NCBI RefSeq assembly: GCF_000718635.1
Contig: NZ_JOBF01000004.1
Location: 220,630 to 284,629 of the forward strand
DNA from: Streptomyces varsoviensis
Lineage (GTDB): Bacteria; Actinomycetota; Actinomycetes; Streptomycetales; Streptomycetaceae
Direction: 5' to 3'
DNA length: 64,000 bases
The notes beneath the pieces were generated by a model that made no database searches, was not told the origin of the DNA, and saw nothing but the letters and a program-made list of their open reading frames with translations. Below, in pieces: positions 23,709-32,469 of this stretch (position 1 is its first letter; each line of letters begins with the position of its first letter). Position numbers and translations under genes: made by a program.

Positions 23709-25094
23709 ATGGAGCGGGAGCGATCGGCGGCGGGCGATGCGCGGGGCGGGCAGATAGAGCGGGGGCAGTCGGCGGGGGGCGATGCGCCGGGTGGACAGCA
23801 GGAGTTGTGGTGGGCGCTGCGCCGCCGGGGCTATGTGCGGACGCGGTGGCCGTGGCGGTCGGCCGCGTACCTGGCGGCGGGGGCGGTGTGCGGGGCGGGC
23901 GCGTTCGGGCTGCTCGTAACCCTGATCCTGGTCGGAACGGTGCTGTCCGTGCTGCTGATCGGCCTCCCGCTGCTCGCCGCGATCTGTCTGGCCGGGGTGC
24001 CGATGGGGGCGTTGGAGCGGCACCGGGTCCGGCTGCTGGGCGGCACGGCGGTGCGCGATCCGCACCCGGCCTTGGCGCGCCCCGGCTTCGTGGCGTGGGC
24101 CCGTACCCGGCTCGGCGAGCCCGTCACTTGGCGGGAGTTGGGGTACCTCTTCGTCTTCTGCCTGCTGTTGTGGCCGGTCGACCTGGCGGCTCTGGCCATC
24201 GGCCTGCTGCTGCCCGTAGGAGTGCTGTACGAGGCGGGGTCCGTGGCGGCGGGCGTCAACGGGCAGGTGCGACTGCTGCCGGGCTGGGAGATCTCCTCCC
24301 TTCCGCAGGCGGCGGCGGCCGGGCTGCTCGGGGTGGTGTGGCTGCCCGCCGGGGCGTATCTGACGGGCGTGGTGGCCGGGTGCCGCGCGGAGCTGACGCG
24401 GTTGGTGCTGGGGCGGCGGGAAGCGGAGTTCGCGCAGCGGCTGCTGGAGGTCAGCCGGTCGCGGGCGCGGCTGGTGGACGCCTTCGACGCGGAGCGCCGC
24501 CGTATCGAACGCGACCTCCACGACGGTGCGCAGCAGCGGCTGGTGGCGCTCACGATGCTGCTGGGGCTGGCCGCGATGTCGGAGGGCGCGGAGGCCGCGG
24601 CCCTGCTCGCGAAGGCCCAGGCCCAGGCGGGGCTGGCCTTGGAAGAGCTGCGCGAACTCATCCAGGGCATCCACCCGCAGGTCCTCACCGACCGGGGGCT
24701 GCCGAGCGCGGTGCACGACGTGGCGGACCGGTCGCCGGTCCCGGTGGACGTGGCCTTCGAGGAACTTCCGGGCCGGCTGCCGCAGGCGGTGGAGACCACC
24801 GCGTACTTCGCGATCTGCGAGGTACTGGCGAACGTCGCCAAGCACAGCGGCGCCGACCGCGCGACGGTACGCGGCGGGCTCGTCGACGGCCGGCTCGTGG
24901 TGCGCGTCGAGGACAACGGCGCGGGCGGCGCGGACCCCGCCGAGGGCACGGGCCTGCTGGGGCTCGCGGACCGGCTTGCGGTGGTCGACGGCCGGTTGCT
25001 GATCTCCAGCCCGGCGGGCGGGCCGACGCTGGTACGGGTGGAGATACCGGTTGGGGACGGGGTAGCGGGTGGTGCTAGAGCTTCTGGTTCTTGA
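23709..25094 (+). CDS. Membrane sensor histidine kinase (HisKA_3 type), no adjacent response regulator
   Basis: 461 residues from ATG 23709. An N-terminal cytoplasmic stretch is followed by a sensor domain with four or five transmembrane helices (YLAAGAVCGAGAFGLLVTLIL; LGYLFVFCLLLWPVDLAALAIGLLLPVGVLY). The dimerisation box is AERRRIERDLHDGAQQRLVAL with the phospho-accepting His. The HATPase domain has VLANVAKHSGAD, DNGAGGADP and GTGLLGLADRLAVVDG. These kinases normally sit beside a NarL-type response regulator; none is here. It is divergent from a LolD/FtsX-type exporter and ends with a 20-bp convergent overlap with a tetR gene. A lone NarL-type regulator lies at 32.5-33.3 kb. Confidence 0.92.
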   Translation: MERERSAAGDARGGQIERGQSAGGDAPGGQQELWWALRRRGYVRTRWPWRSAAYLAAGAVCGAGAFGLLVTLILVGTVLSVLLIGLPLLAAICLAGVPMGALERHRVRLLGGTAVRDPHPALARPGFVAWARTRLGEPVTWRELGYLFVFCLLLWPVDLAALAIGLLLPVGVLYEAGSVAAGVNGQVRLLPGWEISSLPQAAAAGLLGVVWLPAGAYLTGVVAGCRAELTRLVLGRREAEFAQRLLEVSRSRARLVDAFDAERRRIERDLHDGAQQRLVALTMLLGLAAMSEGAEAAALLAKAQAQAGLALEELRELIQGIHPQVLTDRGLPSAVHDVADRSPVPVDVAFEELPGRLPQAVETTAYFAICEVLANVAKHSGADRATVRGGLVDGRLVVRVEDNGAGGADPAEGTGLLGLADRLAVVDGRLLISSPAGGPTLVRVEIPVGDGVAGGARASGS

Positions 25095-25734
25095 GGAGGG
25101 CCGCGGTGGCGAGCCGGGGGGCGGGAGGTAGGGGGGAGCGTTCTCCGGAGGCCTGGATCGCTTGGATGATGAGGGCGGCGAAGCGGCGGGAGGCGGCGAC
25201 CCGGTCGGCGGGCGACGCGGCGCGGATGCCCTGGTTTGCCATGAGCATGATGAGCAGGTCGTCCAGTACGAAGTCGGCGCGCAGCCGGCCCGCCTCCTTG
25301 GCGCGGCGGGCCAGTCCGGCGATCGCGTTGACCGTGTACGTACGACTGGCGATGAACTCCGGCGAGTCGGGGTGGGCGAACAAGAACGCCTCGGTGAACC
25401 CGTGGTTGAGCGCGTTCACCTCGCAGACCTTCTCGATGACGAGGCAGAGACCGCGCCAGGGGTCCGTCTCCGCCTCGGCGCGCCCTTCGTCCACGATGGC
25501 GTGACAGGCCCGTCGCTCGTTCGCGAAGGCCGCGTCGACCAGCGCCTGCTTCGTCGGAAACCGCCGGTAGAGCGTGGCGGGACCGACCCCCGCGTGCCGG
25601 GCGACCTCGCGCATCGACACGCGCAGCCCGTCCGCGGCGAAGAGCGCGCGGGCGGCGGCGAGGATGCGCGCGCGGTTGTCCTGTGCGTCGGAGCGGAGCG
25701 CGGGTCGGCGGTTGTGAGGCAATTCGTCGGTCAC
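25075..25734 (-). CDS. TetR-family repressor
   Basis: 219 residues from GTG 25734, behind GAGAAAG; GTG 25743 is an alternative. The DNA-binding domain is clean (RARILAAARALFAADGLRVSMREVARHAGVGPATLYRRFPTKQALVDAAF). The C-terminal domain has the ExFxxxHPDSPEFIASRTY...RAKEAGRLRADFVLDDLLIMLMANQGI pattern of TetR_C groups that commonly control oxidoreductase genes. It is divergent from the medium-chain oxidoreductase at 25990, its probable target. Confidence 0.9.
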   Translation of the reverse strand: MTDELPHNRRPALRSDAQDNRARILAAARALFAADGLRVSMREVARHAGVGPATLYRRFPTKQALVDAAFANERRACHAIVDEGRAEAETDPWRGLCLVIEKVCEVNALNHGFTEAFLFAHPDSPEFIASRTYTVNAIAGLARRAKEAGRLRADFVLDDLLIMLMANQGIRAASPADRVAASRRFAALIIQAIQASGERSPLPPAPRLATAALLKNQKL

Positions 25735-25834
25735 CTTTCTCACTTTAGCCAAGTGGACGGGGGCGTCCGTTAGCGTCCGGAGGAGAGGCGGGGAGCGCCG
25801 GCTGGGCGTGGTGGAGGGCCGCTGTGGAGGGCTG

Positions 25835-25910
25835 CCGTAGCGGGGCGCCGTAGAGGGGTGCCGTACAGGGGCGCCGTAGAGGGGTGCTGTAGAGGGGCGC
25901 CCGTTGGGCT
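25835..25910. repeat. Short tandem repeat ggggcgccgtaga / ggggtgccgtaca
   Basis: Four to five units of about 15 bp (cggggcgccgtagag, gggtgccgtacag, gggcgccgtagag, gggtgctgtagag) lie in the gap between tetR and the oxidoreductase gene. They may be iterated regulator sites or a neutral expansion. Confidence 0.5.
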
Positions 25911-25989
25911 GTCGCGGGGCGGGGGCCGGCGGCGGAGGCCGGTGGCGGAGGACTGCTGAAGAGGACTGCGAAGAGGACTGGAGACGACC

Positions 25990-27015
25990 ATGACCCCGGA
26001 CACGAACACGAACAGGACCATCACCATGAACACGACCATGAAGGCGGTGGAGATTAGGAAGTACGGGAGTCCGGAGGGTTTGGCGCTCGTGGACCGGCCG
26101 GTGCCGGTGCCGGCCGAGGGTGAGGTGCTGATCGCGACCGAGGCGATCGGCGTGGGCGGCGTGGACGCGGTGATCCGGAGCGGTGCCATGGCCTCGTACG
26201 GCTTCAAGGAAGGTCTCATCCCCGGCAGCGAGGTGGCGGGGACCGTGACGGCGGTTGGGGGAGGCGTGGACGCGGCGTGGATCGGCCGGCGCGCGTGGGG
26301 GTTCACGGGGCTGTCCGGCGCATACGCCGAGCAGGTGGCCGTACCGATCGAGGAGGTCATGGCGATCCCCGACGCCCTGTCCGCTGACGACGCGGTAACG
26401 GTGGGGACCTCCGGGGTGACGACTCACTTCGCCCTCTCCCACGCCCACCTCGCGCCTGGCGAGAAGGTGCTCATCCGCGGGGCGGGCGGCAGCCTGGGCA
26501 CCCTCCTGGTCCAACTCGCCGCGCTGCGGGGGGCCGGCGCGGTGGCGGTGACGACCTCGTCGCGCGAGCGCGGGGCCAGGCTGCGCGAACTGGGCGCGAC
26601 GCACGTACTGGACCGCGCGGGTGAGGTCGACCGCGAGGGTGTGGGCGATGACGCTCCGGAGCGTTACGACGTCATCATCGACATCGTCACTGGCCCGGAC
26701 ATGCCGTCGTTCTTCGACAAGCTCACCCCCAACGGCCGCCTGGTAGCCATCGGCATCGTCGCGGGCGCCCCGCCGGCCGACTTCGGCATGAAGCTCATCG
26801 CCGCCTTCCAGCAGTCCCTCACCTTCGCCACCTTCAGCGCCGACACCGTCCCGATCACAGACCGCCGCACCGTACGCGCCGAACAATTCGCCGCCGTCAC
26901 CCGCGGCGAGCTCCGCCCCGTCATCCACGACGTCCTCCCCCTAGCCCAAGCCCCCCTGGCCCACCACAAGATGGACACAGGCGAAGCCTTCGGCCGCATC
27001 GTCTTGCGGCCGTGA
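25990..27015 (+). CDS. Zinc-independent medium-chain quinone oxidoreductase-like protein
   Basis: 341 residues from ATG 25990, with GGAG six bases before it; ATG 26038 (MKAVEIRKYG) would give the core domain. The GroES-like N-terminal domain (EVLIATEAIGVGGVDAVIRSG; LIPGSEVAGTVTAVG) lacks the catalytic and structural zinc ligands of alcohol dehydrogenases. The Rossmann domain has RGAGGSLGTLLVQLAALRG for NADP(H) binding. This is the quinone reductase/zeta-crystallin branch, which reduces quinones or enones with NADPH. The substrate is unknown. The divergent TetR gene is its probable regulator. Confidence 0.9.
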   Translation: MTPDTNTNRTITMNTTMKAVEIRKYGSPEGLALVDRPVPVPAEGEVLIATEAIGVGGVDAVIRSGAMASYGFKEGLIPGSEVAGTVTAVGGGVDAAWIGRRAWGFTGLSGAYAEQVAVPIEEVMAIPDALSADDAVTVGTSGVTTHFALSHAHLAPGEKVLIRGAGGSLGTLLVQLAALRGAGAVAVTTSSRERGARLRELGATHVLDRAGEVDREGVGDDAPERYDVIIDIVTGPDMPSFFDKLTPNGRLVAIGIVAGAPPADFGMKLIAAFQQSLTFATFSADTVPITDRRTVRAEQFAAVTRGELRPVIHDVLPLAQAPLAHHKMDTGEAFGRIVLRP

Positions 27016-29436
27016 GGGGTGGGGGTGGGCGTCACTGATCGTCGCTGGGTGGGGCGGTATTGCGCTCGGTTGGCTGCGGCTTTCGTCTCGGACCCTCCGG
27101 GTCCAAGGCGCTGGCAGCGGCGCGGGGAGGGGGCCGAGCTGGTGCCGGTTCGCTGCCCGCCGGCCAGTGGGTGCCTGGGGTCAGAGAGGGCTCGCTGCGC
27201 TTCGCCGCTGGCTGCTGCCGCGAGGTGGTGGTTGTGCTTGTTCGGGCGTGGCGTCTTGGGGTCTTGCGGCCCAAGGATTCAAGGACGGCGGGGGTTGAGG
27301 ATGGGCTCCGCTGCGCTGCGCCGAAGGTTGCAGAGTGCGGGTGTGGCGTGGCTTGAGGCTCATGCCGGCGGCGGTCTCGGGGTGGGGCTGGTTTGCGGCC
27401 TGCGGCTCGGGTGGGGGTGGGTGTCACGGACGGTCGCTGGGTGGGGCGGTATTGCGCCCGGTTGGCTGCGGCTTTCGTCTCGGACCCTCCGGGTCCAAGG
27501 CGCTAGCAGCGGCGGGGGGAGGGGGCCGGGCTGAGGTCCGGTTCGCTGCCCGTCGGCCGGTGGGTGTCTGGGGTTAGAGAGGGCTCGCTGCGCTTCGCCG
27601 CTGGCTGCTGCCGCGAAGTGGCCGTGGCCGGTTCGTCGGGTGCGGCTCGAGGAGGGTCGCGCGCCTGTGATCCACGAGAGTTGACAGCGGGCGGTGCGCT
27701 GCGCGGCGTGGCCCTTCGGACGCACAGCGGAGCATTGGGGGCAGCGGGCCGGTTCGCCCGCTGCGGGTGTGGCGGCGGTCAAGGTCAAGGACGGCTCCGC
27801 TGCGCTCCGCCCTCCGAGTGCGGCCGGGAGGCTCGTACTCGTAGGTAGGGTTGCGCTACCACCCGACAAACGCGCCTTTTCGGACGCGAAATCGGACTGT
27901 AGGCCCCCCAGTTGTCTGCTCAACCTTCCGGCCTGGGCGCGGGCTATTGCCGGGGCGTTGCGCCGGGCCTTGGTGGCTACCCGTAGGTAGGGTGTGATTG
28001 CCGCCCGGCAAAAGCGCCTTTTCGGGCATGGGATTGGGCGGTAACCCCACCCGGTTGCCCGTTCAACGTCCCAGGCCGGGCATATCGGGCACGTTGAGCG
28101 GCGGAGGGGGTTTCCCCACCCTCAGACCCCTGCCTTACGGGCGGAAACAGCACCCGAACGGCCAGCGTCCCCCGGCGCAGCGCAGCGCGCCGCCCCCTGC
28201 CGAATCGTCGTGGATCATAGGTCCGCACTTCGCCCCGGGCCGCACCCGACGATCTGGCCTCGGCCACTTCGCGGCAGCAGCCAGCGGCGAAGCGCAGCGA
28301 GCCCTCTTTGACCTCAGACACAAACTCACCCGCAGGCAGCGAACCGGACCGCAGCCCGGCCCCCTCCCCCCCGCCGCTGCCAGCGCCTTGGACCCGGAGG
28401 GTCCGAGACGAAAGCCGCAGCCAACCGGGCGCAATACCGCCCCACCCAGCGACCGTCCGTGACACCCCCCCCCCCCCGAGCCGCAGGCCGCAAACCAGCC
28501 CCGACCCACCCCCCGCCCCCGCTGGCTTGGACCGCAAACCGCAGCACAGCCGCGCGCGCCAGCCACACCCCCTACCCGCAGTGGGCCAACCGACCTCAGC
28601 CTCCCCCGCACCCCTCCCATGCTCCGCTGTGGGTCCGAAGGGTCCGAGACGAAAGCCGCGCTTGGCCGGGCGCAGTACCGTCCCACGCGGCAGCAGGGCG
28701 CAGCGCCTCCGCTTTGTCGGCCCCGTGCTCAACCAGATAGCCGCGTAGCGCAGCGGAGTGTGCCTTAACCTCAGGCGTCGTCCACCCGCATTCAGCGACC
28801 CAGCCTCAAGTCGCACTCGGCCGTCGCCCTTGAATCCTTGGGCCGCGACTCCCCGAACTCCGCAGTCGAACAAGCACAACGACCGCTTCGCGGCAGCAGC
28901 CAGCGGCGAAGCGCAGCGAGCCCTCTCTGACCCCAGGCACCCACCGGCCGGCGGGCAGCGAACCGGACCTCAGGCCGGCCCCCTCCCCCTGCCGCTGCCA
29001 GCGCTTTGGACCCGGAGGGTCCGAGACGAAAGCCGCAGCCAACCGGGCGCAATACCGCCCCACTCAGCGACGATCCGTGACGCTCGCCCCCACCGAGCTG
29101 TAGCCAGCAAGCCGACCCCCAACTCAGCACCAGCATCACCGTCGCTGGCTTGGGCCCGAACCCGCACCCGCGCGTCAGTCCCCTCACCAGTAATTACCAG
29201 TAACCGGCGGCGGAGCGCAGCGGAGCTTTCCTTGGCACCAGGCCCGGCCCCGTCCGCACTCGACCACTGCCCCCTTCGCCCCCGCCGCAGTGGGCCTGCC
29301 TATGTGCGCCGTAGCTGGTTTCACGTTCGTACGGGGCAATGCCCGCAACGTCGATGGTGCCCTCAGCACTTCCCCGTGGGGCTCAACTCTTCGATGGTTG
29401 TTCGCCCTTTACGGTGCTGTGCTCAAACCCCCGCCC
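27016..29436. repeat. Second repeat desert: four R1 and two R2 copies
   Basis: 2.4 kb without a credible gene. R1 copies lie at 27047-27228 and 27438-27621 (plus orientation) and at 28264-28453 and 28884-29069 (inverted). R2 copies are inverted at 27836-27930 and 27977-28065. The left half therefore carries plus-strand R1 and the right half minus-strand R1, giving a large imperfect inverted-repeat arrangement around the R2 pair. Partial R1 pieces with gctccgctgcgctccgcc occur at about 27305, 27790, 28620-28690 and 29205. The long open frames here are translations of the repeats. Confidence 0.8.
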
Positions 29437-29916
29437 TCACGCTGCCGAGCGCAGCCGGTCCAGTTCCTCTGCGATTGCCTCGCGTAGTGGGGTGTGTTGG
29501 GGGCCGAGGATGTGTTGGGGGGCGGTCCACTTGGTGTGGGGGTAGAGCCATACCGGCATGTGGACCAGATCGGGGGGTTCCCAGTCGTAGCGGGGCCATA
29601 TGTGGGCGTGGAGGAAGCCGTCGGTGTTGCCGAGGATTTCGAGGTTGATCCGACGGAAGGCCGCGTCTGTGCGGCGGGAGGCTCGTTCGACCGCTTCGCC
29701 GAGTTGGTCCATGTCCGCGAGAAAGGCCAGCCGCTTTTCCTTACGGAGGTCCGAGAGCCTTTCTACCCCGGTGTCGTCTACTAGGAGAACGGAGTAGCCC
29801 GGCAGGAACTGCACGTCGCCGATCGCCGCGAAGCCTGCGTCCAGGCGCCGTAGGACTGTGGGGTTTTCGCCGCGTAGGGCGCTTCCGATTCGATCTGTCC
29901 GCCAGTCGTCGACCAT
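29437..29916 (-). CDS. HIT-like diadenosine-tetraphosphate hydrolase family protein
   Basis: 159 residues. The core reads FLPGYSVLLVDDTGVERLSDL, then RINLEILGNTDGFLHAHIWPRYDWEP, which matches the HIT layout (usual H-x-H-x-H-x-x). Here the first His of the triad is Phe, and the second and third (LHAHIWP) are kept; the middle His is the nucleophile in HIT hydrolases. The substrate is probably a nucleoside polyphosphate or AMP conjugate, acting in the cytoplasm. A triple 18-bp direct repeat lies directly upstream of the start. The gene borders the repeat desert. Confidence 0.8.
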   Translation of the reverse strand: MVDDWRTDRIGSALRGENPTVLRRLDAGFAAIGDVQFLPGYSVLLVDDTGVERLSDLRKEKRLAFLADMDQLGEAVERASRRTDAAFRRINLEILGNTDGFLHAHIWPRYDWEPPDLVHMPVWLYPHTKWTAPQHILGPQHTPLREAIAEELDRLRSAA

Positions 29917-29920
29917 GGTC

Positions 29921-29970
29921 AGAAGCTAACCGAGAGACAGAAGCTAGCCGAGAGACAGAAGCTGGCCGAC
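29921..29970. repeat. Three 18-bp direct repeats upstream of the HIT gene
   Basis: agaagctaaccgagagac, agaagctagccgagagac and a partial agaagctggccgac follow each other without a gap, 5 bases from the ATG at 29916. They occupy the place of the ribosome site and 5' leader, so expansion or contraction could change expression. Confidence 0.65.
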
Positions 29971-29996
29971 CTTGGTGGAGGCCCAACAGTGGACTT

Positions 29997-31535
29997 TCAA
30001 CTGGCCGTGCGTCGATCAGGGGTTGGTTGCCGCGTTGCCGTCGTTTCGCCTGTTCCACGACGGGCCGGGCGGGCCGGGCGGGCCGGGCGGGCCGCACGGG
30101 CCAGACGCCCCGGCAGCCGTGACGCGGGCAGCAGGCCGAGGGCGGCGAGGGCGGCCAGGTGTAGCGGGGTGGGGCTCATCGTGGGCGCGGCGGAGCCGGT
30201 GGTGCCGGCCGCTACGGCGATGCCGAGGGTCGGGCCGATGTTCACGGCGGTCTGTTTGAGCCCGCCGACGACCCCGGCGTAGCCGGGCGGGGCGTCGCCG
30301 ACGACGGTTCCGGTGGCGGTGACCATCACGGTGGCGAACCCGGCGCCGATGACGGCGAAGGCCGCGGACATGGCCGGCCACGGGGCGGTCGGGCCGAGGC
30401 GGGAGAGCCCCGCGATGCCGGCCACGACGAGGGCCGAGCCGGTGATCGCGGTGTGGCGGGCCCCGTACCGGCGCAGTGCGGCCCCCGCGGCCGGCGCGCC
30501 GAGGACCATGAGGGCGGTCATCGGGAGTACGCGCAGACCGCTGGCGAGCGGGTCGAGGCGGAGGGTGTCCTGGAGATAGAACGTGGCCCTGAACAGCGCG
30601 CCGAACAGGCCGGCCGTGGTGACCAGCAGCATCGCCATCGACGCTGTCACCGGCGCGGAGCGCGCCACGGCTGGCGGAATGATCGGCTGCGCGGTGCGGC
30701 GTTCGTGCCGGATCAGCGCTGTTGCGATGACGGCGGCCGCGAGGAGTTCGAGCAGCGTCGGCGTGGCGGTCCAGCCGCGCGCGGGCACTCCGGCCAAGGC
30801 GTGTACCAGGACCGCGAGGGCGATCGCGAGCAGGCCCGCGCCGGTGAGGTTCAGCCGCGGGGAGCCGGTACGTTCGGGTGTGGGTGTGGGTGTGGGTGTG
30901 GGCGCGGGGGTTGGCCTCGGTGCGGGTGTTGGCGTCGGTGTGCGTGTCGGTGTCGGTGTCGGCGTACGCATGCCGACGAGAGTGGGGAGGGCGACGGCGG
31001 CGGCGGCGAGGGCGAGCGCCACGGGCACGTTGACCCAGAACACGGCGCGCCAGCCCAGGTGCGCCACGAGCAACCCGCCGAGGATCGGCCCGGAACCCGC
31101 CGCCACCGCGATAGCGCTAGTGCGGATGGCGATGGGCGTGCCGAGGCGGTCCGCGGGATATGCCAGCCGCAGCAGCGCGAGCGTCGCCGGCTGGAGGAGC
31201 GCGCCGAACGCGCCCTGCGCCGCGCGCAGGGCGATCACCCAGCCGACGTTCGGCGCGAGCGCGATGCCGGCGGAGGCGGACCCGAAGCCGAGGACGCCGA
31301 TGAGCAGCAGGCGCTGGTGCCCGTACCGGTCCCCGAGGCGCCCGGCGATGACGAGCAGCGCGGCCACCGCGACCAGATAGCCGGTGCTCGTCCACTGGAT
31401 CTGCGCCATGCTCGCGTCGAGGTCGCGCTGCATGCTGGGCTGCGCTACGAGCAGGATGGTGCCGTCCAACGCGACGAGCATCGCCCCGGCCACGCTGACC
31501 AGCAGGGCGAGCCGTCGCCGTACGGGCGCGGTCAC
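29997..31535 (-). CDS. MFS multidrug exporter (DHA2-like, 14 helices)
   Basis: 512 residues from GTG 31535, whose GTGA overlaps the stop of the upstream tetR gene. It starts with a helix VSVAGAMLVALDGTILLVAQPSMQRDL, followed by QIQWTSTGYLVAVAALLVIAGRLGDRYGHQRLLLIG (motif A) and ALRAAQGAFGALLQPATLALL (motif B/C region). Between helices 6 and 7 the loop is a PTPTPT-rich repeat (residues ~190-225) encoded by a GT-rich microsatellite at 30880-30965. The C-terminus is a repetitive Ala-Arg-Pro tail. It is regulated most likely by the coupled TetR; the exported compound is unknown. Confidence 0.9.
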   Translation of the reverse strand: MTAPVRRRLALLVSVAGAMLVALDGTILLVAQPSMQRDLDASMAQIQWTSTGYLVAVAALLVIAGRLGDRYGHQRLLLIGVLGFGSASAGIALAPNVGWVIALRAAQGAFGALLQPATLALLRLAYPADRLGTPIAIRTSAIAVAAGSGPILGGLLVAHLGWRAVFWVNVPVALALAAAAVALPTLVGMRTPTPTPTRTPTPTPAPRPTPAPTPTPTPTPERTGSPRLNLTGAGLLAIALAVLVHALAGVPARGWTATPTLLELLAAAVIATALIRHERRTAQPIIPPAVARSAPVTASMAMLLVTTAGLFGALFRATFYLQDTLRLDPLASGLRVLPMTALMVLGAPAAGAALRRYGARHTAITGSALVVAGIAGLSRLGPTAPWPAMSAAFAVIGAGFATVMVTATGTVVGDAPPGYAGVVGGLKQTAVNIGPTLGIAVAAGTTGSAAPTMSPTPLHLAALAALGLLPASRLPGRLARAARPARPARPARRGTGETTATRQPTPDRRTAS

Positions 31536-32404
31536 GGCGCCGCCGACCCGAGCGACCCGAGCGCCCCGGAAGGCCCGAGCGCCCCGGAAGGCCCAAGCGG
31601 CCCGGACGGCCCGGACTGCCCGGACGGCCCGAGCGCCCCGGACGGCCCAAGCGCCCCGGACTGCCCGAGCGCCCCGGACGGCCCAAGCGCCCCCAGCAAC
31701 CCGGCCGCCCCGAATGCCCCGACCGCCCCAGCCGCCCCAAGCACCCCCACCCCCCCAAGATGGGCGTCCAGAACCGCCGTAATGAGCCGCTCTCGATGGC
31801 CGTCACCGGCGTCGTTCCCGGCCAACCCTCCACCAGCGAAGGCGAGTTGCAGGCTCCCCCAGGCCCACAACTGCGCGATGCCGTGCAGGTTCGACCACAG
31901 GGCGGCAGCGGTTACGGCCGGTGGCGGTGCGGCGGCATCCGACCCGTCGGCGCCTTGTGCGCCACCCCGCTCCGAACGGCAACGGGCGACGAGTTCCGTA
32001 AGGCGCCCGAACAGCGGGAGGGTCGACTCGCGCAGTGCGGGCTGGTCCGTTGCCTGCCCCGTGCTGTCGAGCAGGTCGTGCCGGAACATCAGCTCGAACA
32101 TGCCGCGCCGCTCCAGCGCGTACCCGACATACGCGTGCGCGAGCGCTTCCACCTGGCCGCGCGGCGTCCCGGCCCCGGCGACCGCCGCCTCGAACCGGGC
32201 TCCGAGGTCCTCGAAGCCGCGCCGGGCAATGGCCGATAGCAGCGCGTCATGCGTGGGGAAGTACCGCCGCGGCGCCCCGTGCGACACCCCCGCCCGCCGG
32301 GCGATCTCCCTCAGTCCTACGGACGCGGAGCCCTCGTCGAGTACGAGCTCCACCCCGACATCGATCAACCGCTCACGAAGGCCGCTCTCACGCTCATCAG
32401 TCAT
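31532..32404 (-). CDS. TetR repressor with collagen-like C-terminal repeats
   Basis: 290 residues from ATG 32404 (a GTG at 32410 adds two). The N-terminal HTH is RERLIDVGVELVLDEGSASVGLREIARRAGVSHGAPRRYFPTHDALLSAIA, and the C-terminal domain is of the TetR_C_13/AcrR-like type (VGYALERRGMFELMFRHDLLD; ALWSNLHGIAQLWAWGSLQLAF). The final ~65 residues are GALGPSG/GPSGALG units from 9-bp tandem repeats, with no role in the normal fold. It is translationally coupled to the MFS exporter. Three palindromic operators overlap and precede the start codon. Confidence 0.9.
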   Translation of the reverse strand: MTDERESGLRERLIDVGVELVLDEGSASVGLREIARRAGVSHGAPRRYFPTHDALLSAIARRGFEDLGARFEAAVAGAGTPRGQVEALAHAYVGYALERRGMFELMFRHDLLDSTGQATDQPALRESTLPLFGRLTELVARCRSERGGAQGADGSDAAAPPPAVTAAALWSNLHGIAQLWAWGSLQLAFAGGGLAGNDAGDGHRERLITAVLDAHLGGVGVLGAAGAVGAFGAAGLLGALGPSGALGQSGALGPSGALGPSGQSGPSGPLGPSGALGPSGALGSLGSAAP

Positions 32405-32463
32405 AGACACTGTCTACCAGTGCGGCGTAGACAGTGTCTACCGACGTCGTAGGTGCTGTCTAC
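32403..32463 (-). promoter_or_regulatory. Three tandem TetR operators
   Basis: ATAGACA-C-TGTCTAC (32403-32417), GTAGACA-G-TGTCTAC (32427-32441, perfect 7-bp arms) and GTAGGTG-C-TGTCTAC (32449-32463) have centres 24 and 22 bp apart, i.e. about two helix turns. The first overlaps the start codon. Consensus GTAGACANTGTCTAC is typical of TetR dimers that repress their own tetR-MFS operon. Confidence 0.75.
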
Positions 32464-32469
32464 CGGCCC

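Noticed and set aside
22710..24845. Upstream continuation of the permease frame to 24845
   Set aside because: It overlaps the ABC ATPase and kinase genes out of frame and shows no domain; the permease start near 22709 follows the ATPase stop.
25735..26928. Long N-terminal extension of the TetR at 25075
   Set aside because: It is antisense to the oxidoreductase gene and to the repeat array; the TetR fold starts at about 25700.
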